Source: Diospyros lotus
Lineage: Eukaryota; Streptophyta; Magnoliopsida; Ericales; Ebenaceae
Length of the DNA stretch: 64,000 bases
NCBI RefSeq assembly: GCF_014633365.1
Contig: NC_068338.1
Coordinates: 53,083,716 to 53,147,715 of the forward strand
Direction of reading: 5' to 3'
Shown here one piece after another: positions 1-15,400 of this stretch (positions are counted from its first letter, which is position 1; each line of letters starts with the position of its first letter). Below the pieces are notes generated by a model, which saw only the letters and a program-made list of their open reading frames with translations, searched no databases and was not told the DNA's origin. A program made the translations under genes and the position numbers.

Positions 1-134
1 CATTAGTCACTCCCTGCTACTACGAAGGCTATACTCTGCCTCTGACCTCAATTGTATTTCTCTTAGAATCCCAGCCTTTTAATGATTTTGGTGGGTAATG
101 AATGCTCTAATAATGCAAGTGATTTTGATTGCAG

Positions 135-320
135 GTGGCTATAAACTGGTGCATCTGCAAAGGCACCATTCCCATACCCGGAGTTAAGTCGGTAAAACAA
201 GCTGAGGAAAATCTGGGGGCTCTTGGGTGGCGCCTCAGTTCAGATGAGTTGCTTCAATTGGAGGATGCTGCGCTCGCGTCCCCTAGGAAAATGATCCAAA
301 ACATTTTCCAGACTAGGTGA
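135..320 (+). CDS. Aldo/keto reductase, last exon only (gene enters from the left)
   Basis: The exon opens after a TTGCAG acceptor at 129-134 and encodes 61 residues to a TGA at 318-320. The text VAINWCICKGTIPIPGVKS followed by an EENLGALGWRLS stretch is the C-terminal part of an NADP-linked aldo/keto reductase barrel. The IPIPG segment matches the conserved loop near the cofactor phosphate, and the GALGWRLS-E-L-L pattern matches plant plastid oxidoreductases of the At1g06690 type. The tail ends NIFQTR. The catalytic Asp/Tyr/Lys/His residues lie in exons outside the window, so activity cannot be judged. Substrate unknown. Family call is confident; the exact orthologue is inference. Confidence 0.85.
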   Translation: MAINWCICKGTIPIPGVKSVKQAEENLGALGWRLSSDELLQLEDAALASPRKMIQNIFQTR

Positions 321-1187
321 ACATTAAAATTTGTCCTGTAAACATCTCTTTTCTGGGGTCATTCCTTAAAGACGATGATGATGTTTGCAATTGCACTAAA
401 AATCCCAAACTGCAGATGAAGTAGCGTGTGATACACAATAGGGAGGAGGAAACTCTTTGTCAAACGCCCTTGTCACCACTACAGCCAAAAACTGGAGCCC
501 AAGATGACCGACCAGCTATTAGGGGATGGGAGCTAGCAATAGCATCTAGTAATTCTTCTCAATTAATATTCTATCTTTGTGATCAAGACAACCCTTGAAA
601 TGCCAATACTAGTTTTTTCTCCTAAATCCGACAGGTTATCAAGATTTTCCAGCGTCCAAACTGACATTCCATTTCTGTATTTGTGATAAATATTTAAAGC
701 AGTGAACACTAGTAGAAACAAATTGCAATTTAGGGACCACAATAGATTAATAAATGAAATTTTTTAAAATAAATCTTAATTATATATTTAAAATTAAAAT
801 AAATTTAAAAAATTCATATACAGATGTAAAACAATTTTAAACATTTAATAAACAGATAAGCAAATAAGAAAAAGACGGCACCGTTGTTATCTAGACTAGA
901 TTGCAATTAAGGAAACAACCAAGGCCTCGCTTGAAACAAAAAACTTTGGCAAAAAGGCCATTTAGCTGGCACTATTAACGAATTAAATCCATCCAAAACA
1001 AATATTGCTAAAATGGTTGTGAACACTGGTCAAAAATCACAAATTTCAGTGTCAATTCGCAATGAAACTACAGAGCATTCCCAATTAAATCATGGGTCCA
1101 CAGCAACAACTAAAATCCCCTCAAAACAAGTATGCCTTAAATTGCTCCCACATGCAAGTGCGGAAGATATTTCTGGCAATTTTAACT
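321..1187. other. Convergent 3' spacer between aldo/keto reductase and ubiquitin-eL40
   Basis: This spacer holds the 3' untranslated regions of two convergent genes. It is AT-rich from about 740 to 860. No further gene, tRNA or clear repeat was recognised. Confidence 0.6.
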
Positions 1188-5160
<3,973 letters not shown>

Positions 5161-5192
5161 TGCCAACAAGTGCTAACTGAGCCTTTCGCCGT

Positions 5193-5216
5193 GTATAATA
5201 TATATCTATATATACC
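5193..5216 (+). promoter_or_regulatory. TATA-rich core promoter of the PGL gene
   Basis: A run of TATAATATATATCTATATATA ends about 20 bp before the first in-frame ATG (5235). If it is the true TATA element, transcription would start very near that ATG, which makes use of the second Met (5436) conceivable. Confidence 0.5.
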
Positions 5217-5234
5217 GGAGGGTGCGCCCCGAAC

Positions 5235-7983
5235 ATGGCCTCATCCTCTTGGACTTTCACTGCTGACCTGCGCACATCCCTCACTCGCCTCCCGGCCGTC
5301 CGCCGATCCCCGCCATACGCCGCGGCTATATCGCGCCTGGTCGTCTCTGATACTGGTTCTTGCTCGCTCAGATTGAATCGTGTTCCTAAATTAGGCGTGA
5401 ATTCCAAGAAATTTGAGTTCAAGGCACAGTCGTCGATGGCTGGGATTGCGACAGAGAAAGGCAAAGCGAAGGTACAGGTGTTCAATTCAGAGGAGGATCT
5501 AGCGGTGTCGCTGGCCAAATACACTGCCGATCTGTCGGATAAATTTGCCAAAGAGAGAGGTGCTTTCACCGTTGTGTTGTCGGGAGGTTCTCTGATCAAG
5601 TCGCTCAGGTGATGAATCTAATTTTTTTCTCTCCTTTGGGTCAAATTTTCTGTTTCTTTTTTTTTTTGGTCCTGTTTGGTTCCTGAGAAAAAAGTTTAGT
5701 GATACAGGAAATTGGTTGAGCCTCCGTATATTGATTCGGTGGATTGGTCAAAATGGCATGTCTTTTGGGTGGATGAGAGAGTGGTTCCTAAGGATCATGA
5801 CGACAGCAATTATAAGCTTGCCTACGGTGGTTTTCTATCGAAGGTATGACTCAAAAATATGTTGTAAAGCTGTGTAACTTGATTGTTTTATTTTATTTTT
5901 GATTGAAATGCAGCATTTGATTTTCATAGTGTCAAGAACAATTCTCTTACATCCCATTTTTGGGAATGTGGGAAGAACATATGTTCTTGCCGAGTTGTTT
6001 CCCTCTGTAAAATTCTCTTTTTATGTTGTAGAATCCGAATAGGAAAAGATGTGACTATAGCCTCTAGGAAATGAAACAAATGTTTGAGGACGAGTGTGTA
6101 AGCATCTTTGTTGATCTAGACTCTGGGGTAACATGGGAACAATTTTGTGTTAACTTATCAGTGTTTGGTTTAAATCTTGTATGTGAAGATCAGTTATCTG
6201 AAGTTCTTAATGGATTCGTTGGACACAAAAAGAACAGAAGTTAGAAGAAGAATGGCAAGATTTGGGAACATCTTTGTTGGTCTATAACTCTGGGGGTAAC
6301 ATGGGAACAGTTTTGTGTTAACTTACCAGTGTTTGGTCTAAATCTTTAATCTTGTGTGTGAAGTTCTTAATGGCTTTGCTTGACACAAAAAGAATATGAG
6401 TCCGAAGAAGGATAGCAAGGTTTGTAAATAGATGGATTTTTTCTTCCATCATAGTTTAGGGGAAAGAATTGTCAGTCCACCATCAAACCATGAATAGCTG
6501 GTAGTCTTTTTTGTTTTTTTTTGTGCCATTGATGGAAACTCTCTGCCATTAAACTTTGGGTCTACACTGGGGAAGCCACACGCATTAGGTAAACACGCAG
6601 AAATCTGTGTGTGGGCGACCCAGAGAGGTTAAACTCTAGTTGCATAAGGGGCTACCCATTGGCCCTTTACCACTAGGCCAACCCTTGGGGCTACAAATAG
6701 CTAGTAGTTATTTGAAGGAAAATAGTGTCTTTTCTCCCTCTCTCTCTCTCCCCCTTCCCTGAGATTGCTGCCCATCCAACACTGTTTCTGCATTTCTCAT
6801 GTCTCACTGCCATTGCAATTAAGGATATTGCTCTTTGTACAAGTGTCATGTTTATATGCTTTGTTTATTGTGGCGTTAGTAATGTATTTTCAATCTTCTT
6901 ATATCTAACACCCCTGACTCTCCAAGTTACAACAACATATAAAGCCAATATCTCACTATGTAAGATCGGCCCATGTAAATTTTAGCTGAAGGTTTTATAA
7001 CTCCTGTCATACCTAACTCATGTTAATTGTATCAAAATCAATTCAGTAAATAATTTGAAGTAAATGCTAACCATTGTTTCTATTTGACATTTGCATGCAT
7101 CACCCATCCCCTGCTTTTCTTCTTCTAAAAACATGCTGCCATGATGTTCGTGAGCCCCTAATTAGAGTGGATTAATATCTCTGTGTATGATTTTGGCAAA
7201 CCATCAAACGGTTGCAAACAGTTGATCTGTTATCAATCTAACAGAGAGGAGAGAGAGTTGCTGACTCTTCTGGTCTGTATGATTATCAGTAGTCTGATAT
7301 AACCCAAAATCTGAAAACCTCAACGATTATCAGTGTTAATTTGGAGATAGTGAAGAAGAAGGTTCTTTAAGTAAAAACCTGACCTGATGTTTTACTGTTG
7401 AAAATGGGTTCACCAAATTGGAATGCGAGCATTTGTTTGCATGACATCCGTATTTGCTACTTACTCAAGATACTTTACTTTGGAAGAAGGTTCTTGACCT
7501 CTAGTTGTACTTTACCAGGTACCAATTCCCCATGGAAATGTCTATGCGATCAACGATGCACTGTCAGCCGAGGGTGCAGCTGATGACTACGAGACATGTC
7601 TCAAACACCTTGTTAAGATAAACATAGTAGATCAATCTCAGGCCACCGGATTCCCGAAATTCGATCTCATGCTGCTGGGCATGGGTCCAGATGGACATGT
7701 GGCTTCTCTATTCCCCGGCCATCCCCTTGTCCAAGAGAACCAGAAGTGGGTGACATTCATCAAGGACTCGCCAAAACCACCCCCGGAGAGGACAACTTTC
7801 ACCTTTCCGGTAATCAACTCCTCTGCAAATATCGCAATGGTGGTGGCCGGGTCTGGTAAAGCCCATCCGGTGAAGGTAGCCCTGGGGGAGGGTCAAAACT
7901 CCGATTTGCTGCCTGTTCAAATGGTTTCACCGGATGGCGAGCTGACATGGTTCTTGGACAACGGAGCAGCCTCGCATCTGTAG
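5235..7983 (+). CDS. PGL3: 6-phosphogluconolactonase, plastid type (3 exons)
   Basis: Exons are 5235-5608, 5708-5843 and 7519-7983, with all phases consistent, giving 324 residues. The enzyme hydrolyses 6-phosphogluconolactone in the oxidative pentose phosphate pathway. Family motifs are visible: VVLSGGSLIKSL (sugar-phosphate loop), WHVFWVDERVVPKDHDDSNY, and LLGMGPDGHVASLFPGH, as expected for the glucosamine-6-phosphate isomerase/PGL superfamily. Residues 1-67 are Ser/Arg-rich and low in acidic residues, like a plastid transit peptide. An in-frame Met at codon 68 (5436) begins the conserved domain and could start a cytosolic form. The C-terminus is Ser-His-Leu, which resembles a peroxisomal PTS1. 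Intron 2 (5844-7518) carries a SINE and a tandem duplication. Confidence 0.94.
6102..6426. repeat. Two-copy tandem repeat in PGL intron 2
   Basis: Two diverged copies lie head to tail (about 6102-6267 and 6268-6426). They share ACATGGGAACA, TTTTGTGTTAACTTA, GTGTTTGG and GACACAAAAAGAA in the same order. The second copy has a small internal deletion. No coding potential. Confidence 0.75.
6506..6695 (-). mobile_element. tRNA-derived SINE in PGL intron 2
   Basis: The segment is flanked by a 13-bp near-identical direct repeat: AATAGCTGGTAGT at 6493-6505 and AATAGCTAGTAGT at 6696-6708. Read on the minus strand it starts GTAGCCCCAAGGGTTGGCCT, contains TGGCCTAGTGGTAAAG resembling a pol III A box, and ends in an A-rich tail (plus-strand T run near 6507-6522). 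A tRNA-like head, A-rich tail and target duplication together define a SINE. The B box is not clear. Confidence 0.75.
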
Positions 7984-8346
7984 GGCTGGCTGGCCAGCCA
8001 TGACTGGAGCTTTTGTGTCTTCCAATAGCGTGTTTCTTCCTGTATGCACTGCAGCTTGATCAGTTAGCATGTTAATGTAAAAGATTAGTAGTTTTCCATG
8101 ACTTGTTATCGTTGTTGCCCATCAACCAGCGAGGTTTTTCTTCAGCCTGGCCATGCTGCAGGTGTCTGGGAGTGCCTGAATAACGTGGGACATGAAAACA
8201 ATCATACATTCTCTCTGAGGGTTCTTAACTTGGTGTAAGTTTTAAGTAATTTCTTGTCAAGTTTGAGATTCATGGATGTTATCATAAACAAAAAGTGAAT
8301 ATTTAGGGCTCCTTTTACTACAAGTGAACTTCCTTTATAAGGTTGA

Positions 8347-8422
8347 ACTCTGGCTGTGACCTCATCCTATTCTCCTAGAAGAATCCTACCCTTCTAATGA
8401 TTTGGGTGGGTCTGAATGATGA
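8347..8422 (+). repeat. Diverged copy of a block also found at 36-105
   Basis: Both blocks share CTCTG-CT-TGACCTCA, then ATT-CTC-TAG, AATCC, CC-TT-TAATGATTT and GGTGGGT--TGAATG in the same order and spacing, roughly 75% identical by eye. One copy lies in the aldo/keto reductase intron and the other downstream of PGL. Origin unknown. Confidence 0.55.
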
Positions 8423-9545
8423 AAAGACTTGACATTGTTAGTGTTTCTTAGAGGGATGATCTGTTGACATTGTAAGATGCGGGTCCTACTCCTACCAACC
8501 AACACCCCCCCCTCCCCCTCCCCCACAATTTCATCTTGCGACTCAACAAAGGTGGAAGATAAAACAAAGCGATGCAATTGCCGTGACAAGGGGCTGATGG
8601 CCTGGCCCCACCCTATTCCTGTGACTCACGAGATTTCATGCTATATGTAGTTGTTGATGTGAATGATTCATACCTTGGCTTTGATGAGCAATCAGCCATT
8701 GATTGCTCAAACGTTACTAAAAGCCAACTCAATTTGTTCGATTCAACCTTCCCAAACTAACACTATATTAGTTTGAATTAAGGATGAATATTTAATCGAT
8801 TCAGTTATTAAATTAATTAAAATATAAAAATTAAATAAATTGAATTTGTGTAAAAATTCAAATTGAATTGACCGAAAAAACTAAAAAAATGAATAAATTG
8901 AAAACTGAACAAATGCAAAAAAAGAAAAATTGAAAAAATTTCTCCCAAAAATTAGAAAAGACCGAACAAATCAAAAAACCTAACTGAACAAACTGAAAAA
9001 AAAAAAAAACAATAGAAAAAATCTAAATTTTTGGTTAATTCAATTTTTTTAATATAAAAATTAAACCAAATCAATTATTCAAAATTGTCAAATTTAATAA
9101 TCGAATGGGACGAAACTTTAGGTGAAATCAAATTGGATCGACAAATTTAATCAATTTAATTTAATTATTTCAATTAAATTGAATTTTTATGCATCTCTGG
9201 ACAAATAAATGCCTAACAAATCTAATGATGATTCAACTTAAAGTAACCATAATTAGATGAGGGGTGGGTGGACAATCAATTCGTTTTTCAAGTATGAATG
9301 AACAATAGACGGAACTATATTTAGTCGAAAGATTATTGCATGCGCAATGTTGGTCAAATTTGGAAGATTATTGCGACGTATAATAATGAAGTTAAATTAT
9401 GAATTTTATAATGTTAGGCATGTGACTAGGCCTCGTGGTGCCCGAAAAGAAACTGTAGGGAAGGGAAAGCAAGCAACAATTGGGTCCGTGGTTGCGCCGT
9501 CGTTTTCGGCCTCTGCCAACATAGTAATAATAATATATATACATA

Positions 9546-9880
9546 TATAACTAAATCTATATAATTTCACTTTTTTTATCACTTAAACTTTTCATTTTTT
9601 AATATACCCTTATCCTTATATTTTTTAATTAATTTAATTTATATATTTTGTCATAAACATGACGTATATTTTATATCTTATTTTATATTTTTTACACATA
9701 AAAATATATAATAAATAATATAAGTTAAAATGATAAAAAGTTTAAGTTGTTATATGAAAAAAATGTCAAAGTATATAATTTAAAAATTAAATTTAAAAGT
9801 GTAATTAAAATAATAAAAAATTAAATAATTACACAAAAAATAAAAATATAAGATTAAAAATATAAATTTGGTTATATATA
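9546..9880. mobile_element. Degenerate long-TIR MITE
   Basis: Arms of about 120 bp are imperfect inverted copies. Left-arm words such as TTAATTTATATATTTTGTCAT and CACTTAAACTTTTCATTTTT reappear in reverse complement as the ATGACAAAATATAT-like and AAAAAGTTTAAGTTGTTATAT words of the right arm. The internal vocabulary (GTCAAAGTATA, GTGTAATTAAAATAA) matches the better preserved element at 53116-53552. Confidence 0.5.
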
Positions 9881-11312
9881 TATATATATGTATGTGTCAT
9901 TAATAATAACAAACCCCTTTCCAAAAGTTAAGGCTGCGTTTGGATCTCGGTGGTAGAGGAATGGATAGAAACTTTTAAAGTCAGATCCTTTTCTTCTCTT
10001 TTAGGTTCCTTCTATACTATTCCATTCCCTAGCTTACAAGTTACAATCAAGTATGATTTAGGCTTATTTATTGTTTATTAAAATGCACACCGATGAAGTG
10101 ACATTTTAATGAGTGAAATTATTAAATTATTTTTAGGAGTCATGTATCCCTATTTCAAGTGATAATTTGATAACATATGTCCGTCTTATTCAATTTAAAT
10201 TTAAAAAATAAGTTAACATGATTCAACTTTTAAATTGAAATTATTTAATATTTATCTAAAAAATTTATTGTTATCTCAATTCCTCCTAATAAATTTTCAT
10301 TTAGCTAAAATATTTAAGTTTAAAAATCTTTAAAAGAACTTAAATATCCCATTTCACTTTATTTATATGAGAGTTAAGTTTGAGTCATTACTTATTATAA
10401 TTGAAAGTACTTAATCAACCTCTTCTATTTCGTCTTATTCTTCTGCTACTTAAGAACCCTTCTCTTCTCATTCTTTTTTCCTCTTTTCTTCTATTTATAT
10501 GTCAAATCATTTGCATTTTCTTACTACAATCAAATTTGGTTATCGCCTCCATCTCTAATATTACCGATATTAGATCTGGTTGTTGACTTATTTTTTCCAC
10601 CACTAACTACCTATTTCTTGCCCTTCTTCTATTGCCGTTCGTTTCCTTCGCTTGCATCTAAATCTGATCATTTTTATCACCGACATAGCTGCGCTTAGAT
10701 TATCATCATCATCTTCTTATTTTTTATCTTTTGTTGTTATTGTTGTTACTAGACCATCTTCCTCATCTTTTGCCATCCATCTCTTACTCCTTCATCTCCT
10801 TGTCATTTGTCGTCTACCATACATTCGACTCCCCCTCATCTTAAATAAGAATTTTCAACTTTATAATATAAAAAAATATTATTGTTAATTGTTAATTATT
10901 ATTTTTTTTTATTTCATAGAAATTAAGATATACCACACACCAGATTGGAATAGAGTACCCATTTCATTATCTATTCCATCCAATAAAACATACTCTTAAA
11001 AAGGTTCTCAATAGATGGGAGATTATTATTTGCATTCGGTCATAGTTATATGTATTTTTTTATTTTTTAATTATAAAAATCATTTATTAAATAGGTAAAA
11101 CTTCAAATATCAAACACACAAAACAGAAATTACTAATTGGGGTTATATATTCTTGCACTAAACAGTTAATCCAACCAATCAAATAAATATCATCTTCAGA
11201 AAGAGACAATATATTTAGTGGTGTGTTTGGAATAAAGGTGATTAAGTGAAAATAAATCGTATTTAGAAGTGTAATTTTTTTAATACTCTTATAAAAGTTC
11301 AAATTTATTTTT

Positions 11313-11790
11313 AAGGGCTAATTATAAAAATATTTCAATAATTTTTACGAACTTACAAATTTATTAAATCATTTCAATTTTGACAACTAAATTAAAAATT
11401 AACCTAATTTGGTCTAATTTTATCCAATATTTAACTTTGATTTAGAGGAAACATGTTTATACTGATTTAACATATTATGTGTAATATAATAATAATATTT
11501 ATGAAACCCATACTTATACACAAGTAAGAAAAAATGTAACTTGTAAAAAGAAAAAAAAATAAATTATGTGTAACAAGTTATATATATAATTTATTTATAC
11601 ATATGAGAATTTCATAAATATTATTATTATATAAAATCTAACATGTAAAGGTGGCATGAATACACTTTCTTTAAATCGATAAATAAAATTACATCCAATT
11701 AAATCAATTTGAATCTAATTACTAAAATTAAAAAAAATAGATAAAATTATAAATTCATAAAAAAATTAAATTATTTTCATGATTAACCCT
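11313..11790. mobile_element. Long-TIR MITE-like inverted repeat
   Basis: The left side begins GGCTAATTATAAAAATA and the reverse complement of the right side begins GGTTAATCATGAAAATA. Both then read AATTTTT-ACGAACTTACAAATTTA-like sequence. Arms are about 100 bp and imperfect. The element at 24310-24715 uses related arm text. No target duplication was confirmed. Confidence 0.5.
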
Positions 11791-12145
11791 ATTTTTAATA
11801 TAATAAAACTCTGTATTTTCACTACCAGAGTATTGATTATGAATTATGAATTATTATTTTAGATGAGAAATATGATTTTAATAAAATTTTATTTTATTTA
11901 AAAAAGGAGAAGATATTTTAATTTAATTTCCACCCACCCACTGTATTTAAACCAATTCCTTTCCTTATTTATTTTTATTTTATTATTCCAAACAAAGCCC
12001 AAGGGATTCCCCTGCGATGGCTCACTTCTGAGGTCTTCGGTTTTGAGTCCCCCTCTCTCTCTCCTCCATCTCCGATGAGAGAGAAAGAGAAATAACAAAA
12101 AAGAGGAAGTGAAAAAGCAGTTGAGAGGGAGGACCTTCTTCTCAG

Positions 12146-12366
12146 TTGGTTTACCAATCTATATATGGTGGAAAATCCACTACCATTGGAAGGGGCATAC
12201 CTGTCATTCTCTCCATGCTCTTTCCCTTCTTCATCTCCGCCGCGAATGGTGTCACCGGAGGCGGGGGGTTCTGGCTCGACAAGGCGGTTTCCAATTCCGG
12301 AGTAGCTATCGCCGTCACGGCCTTGGCCGGACTCGTCTTGGCGGCCGCCGTGTTCTACACTACTAG
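12146..12366 (+). CDS. Candidate alternative first exon (membrane N-terminus) of the TBC gene, or separate small membrane protein
   Basis: An open frame starting ATG at 12146 codes MVYQSIYGGKSTTIGRGIPV, then two hydrophobic stretches (about residues 19-35 and 52-70), ending FYTTR at an AG|GTAACA donor (12367). The exon ends two bases into a codon, exactly like the TBC exon 1 at 12481-12644, so it can join exon 2 (14523) in frame. A second option is splicing to the acceptor at 12449-12450, giving an immediate stop (residues S-K-Q) and leaving a 76-residue two-helix protein upstream of the TBC ATG. The GC-rich third positions and hydrophobic pattern argue that it is really coded. Which mRNA exists cannot be decided here. 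Confidence 0.55.
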
Positions 12367-12480
12367 GTAACACACAAAAACAACGAGAACAAAATTGGCC
12401 TAGGTAACCACAGCATTTGAATCCCTAGAAATCGATCGATTTTTTTGCAGTAAACAGTAGCTTTATATATTAATCGATAG

Positions 12481-15400
12481 ATGAGAGCCCTCCGGCGAAG
12501 TCACACTTCGTCTTCTTCGTCGTCTTCTTCAAATTCTTCTTCACCGTCTTCGTCTTCGTCTTCGTCCTCGTCCTCATGGATTCATTTGAGATCGGTTTTG
12601 TTCGTCGTTGCGTCCTCCTCACCGGCTTCTTCTTCTTCTGATCGGTGAGTTTCTCCCTCTATTTCTCCTTCCTTCGCTCCTTTACATTGATTCAGCTCTT
12701 AATTTAGTATGTTCACTGTTTTCAAATTTAGATCTCGCTCTCAGACTTGTCGGACTCGTTTTCTGTTGGATCAATCGTTAGCTCAATACAATAATACTGT
12801 ACAGCTTCACTTCGTTCTCTCCTCGGATTTTACTTGTTTCCTATCCTTCAATAGTGGTTTCTGATATATGGAGGTTTGACAAGGTCGAACAGCTGAATGG
12901 TTTGACGGAGTTGCGCTCGTCTTATTCTGTTTATTATTATTATTTTATGAGTTCATAACTTGTGTATTTCGCTGTTAACAATTTCAATAGTAGTCAATTT
13001 CTTTGTATCACTTAGTTGCTTCTAGATGTGTCTGATCAATTTCACTCTGCTGCGTACTGATGTTTTTTTCTTCTTTTTTTTTTTGGTGTTGAATATGTGA
13101 TCAACTGATTCAGCTCTTCCCCTGCGGAATTAGTACTTTTTCTTTGCAAAGTAATGACATAAGATGTAGGTTTTCCAGATTGACACAATGATATTAGTGT
13201 TCTTTTGGAACTAGACAAAGAAAAGGGTAATTTTATAAAGCTGTATTGTTTCTTTACAAGTTTAAGCTAAGAGCAATTTCCAATTGTTTACTCTCAGTTT
13301 GATGACTGGAATTTATATATACCATATGATGTTCAGTACGCTGGTGGGACTCCTGTGTTTAATGTGAAGATATGTCAATAGTTTTAACCTGTGTGCCTGG
13401 ATTTCATAAGATAGACTAACACTGTAAGCAGCCTCTGATGCCCAATGTGTTTCAGTTGCCTTGGTTTTACGAAGAGTATTTATGCATTCAATTTGGGGCA
13501 TGGGGTGCAGAATTTGTATTAAAAACTATTTGGGTAGACTTTGATGGAGTTGACCCCAGTATTTTATTTGAAAAACAAAATGTTTGACCGGGATAATTTG
13601 AGGTATTATTTATAGCTCTAGTCCTCATTGATTTGCAGTAATGTAAACAGGAATGTTTCCAAATCCTGACTGTAGAGACTGGTACATGGTGGTGAAGTAT
13701 GACCATGACTTGTCTTTGTCAACTAAAGGAGTACTCATCCTACTTGACATGGCACACACGTAGTCCTAATATGCATCCTCTGCATTCCGTTTTTGCTCTT
13801 TTACCCCTTTTGAACTTCTTTTTCCTCCAAGATTATTATTCATTGTAGTTGCCAGTTTGAATTGCAATCAAAGAGTTTTCAGCCAAAGAATCCAATGTTC
13901 GCAAGCAATATCGATTTTAGATTTCTAAGGCAACTGGAGCACTGCATAAGAAAAGGTTGAAGGATGCACAGGTCAAATTCTATAATCAAAATGTTTTATT
14001 TGAACAGTAAATTTTATGTTTGCTATAAATACCGACTCTCCCTAAAAGAAAATGTAGGATGAAACTGGATGGTGAGAACCAGAAATCTAAAATATGTGAT
14101 TGGATTTCCTTAGTTCTAGTGGGATCAATTATGTTGTAGTTGTACTAAATGTATTTCTACCCTGGCTCTTAAGAATAGGGGTGTATCGTGAAGAAGGTTG
14201 TTGAGTAGCATTGTAATGTAATTTTAAGAATAGGGGTGTATCGTGAAGAAGGTTGTTGAGTAGCATTGTAATGTAATTTGTTTTTCCATGAATTTACAAT
14301 TATCATCAGTACATTTGTCTTTGTTGGAGTTTTGGGGCTATGGAACTTGTTAGGAGATTTTGGACATGCTTCTCCCCAATTCATTTCTATGTCTTATTGA
14401 TACTTCACATTCCTCTTCTCTATGTTAAAGTTACATGTGATCATTTAGTTAATTTAGTGTTATATCAATACCTGCTTCTTGCTTATAATGATAATTAATA
14501 GTGCCTGTTTCTTTGTTTCCAGGGGCCATCTAAAATCACCATGGTCTCGCCGGAAAAGGAAACATGCCCTTTCACCTCAGCAATGGAGGAGGTTGTTTAC
14601 TGCTGATGGAAAGCTCCGTGATGGAGTGAAATTCTTGAAAAAAGTTCGAAGTGGGGTGAGATACCATTTCATGAAAACTTAAAAGAGTTTGTGTTACTCC
14701 ATTTTGAAAATTTATAGTTATCCCTATTCATGTTCATGTCCTTCATTTTGTTGTCTTTGAAAATATTGGAATTTTTTTTTTCTGTAACTAAAATATTGGA
14801 ATTTTATCTGTGCAATTTCTTGTGTAGGGCGTTGATCCCAGTATCAGGTCTGAGGTTTGGCCTTTCCTTCTTGGAGTGTAAGCATTTCCACTATTCATTT
14901 GTCCCATGAATACCTGGAGTATCTGATATGGACTCTTAAACTTTGATTGCTGCTGAATTCCAGATATCAACTGTGATTCTGTTTGTCCCATGCTTTGAAA
15001 TTCTTGACTCATTTTTCTCTTGGGTAAATTACAAAAAAAAAATAATAATAATAATACTGAACTTTTAGGTTTGTTATAAGTTTAGAATGAACTTTTAATT
15101 TTTACAATTCACTAACTAAACTTTTAAGTTTGTTACAATTTTATAACGAACTTTTAATTTTGCAATTCACTTACTGAATTTGTAAATTTGTTAGAAATTG
15201 TACAGTGTTTGAAAAAAGTTAGTTTTTACCTTAGAAAAAACACGAAGATAAGTGAAGAAAAAAACAAACAAAGCTTAAAATCATATCACTGTTTGCGACA
15301 TGTTTAGTTCTTTTTTTTTTACCAATAAAAGCTATGGGTTTCTAGTGATGTTCTATGATTGTAACAAACTTGCAAATTCAGTTGGTGAAGTGAAAAATTT

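Larger units (their letters stand above)
7984..12145. other. Long AT-rich spacer between PGL and the TBC gene
   Basis: The stretch begins with the PGL 3' UTR. At 8347-8422 it shares a diverged block with 36-105. 8760-9190 is A/T low-complexity DNA made of AATTGAA/AATTAAA words. Long-TIR MITE-like segments lie at about 9546-9880 and 11313-11790. About 9930-11000 starts GCTGCGTTTGGATCTC, a sequence typical of plant MITE ends, but its limits could not be fixed. No gene was recognised. Confidence 0.6.

Noticed and set aside
9930..11000. A 1-kb MITE starting GCTGCGTTTGGATCTC
   Set aside because: A GGAATGGATAG/CTATTCCATCC inverted pair is present, but ends and target duplication could not be fixed, so it was not listed as an element.
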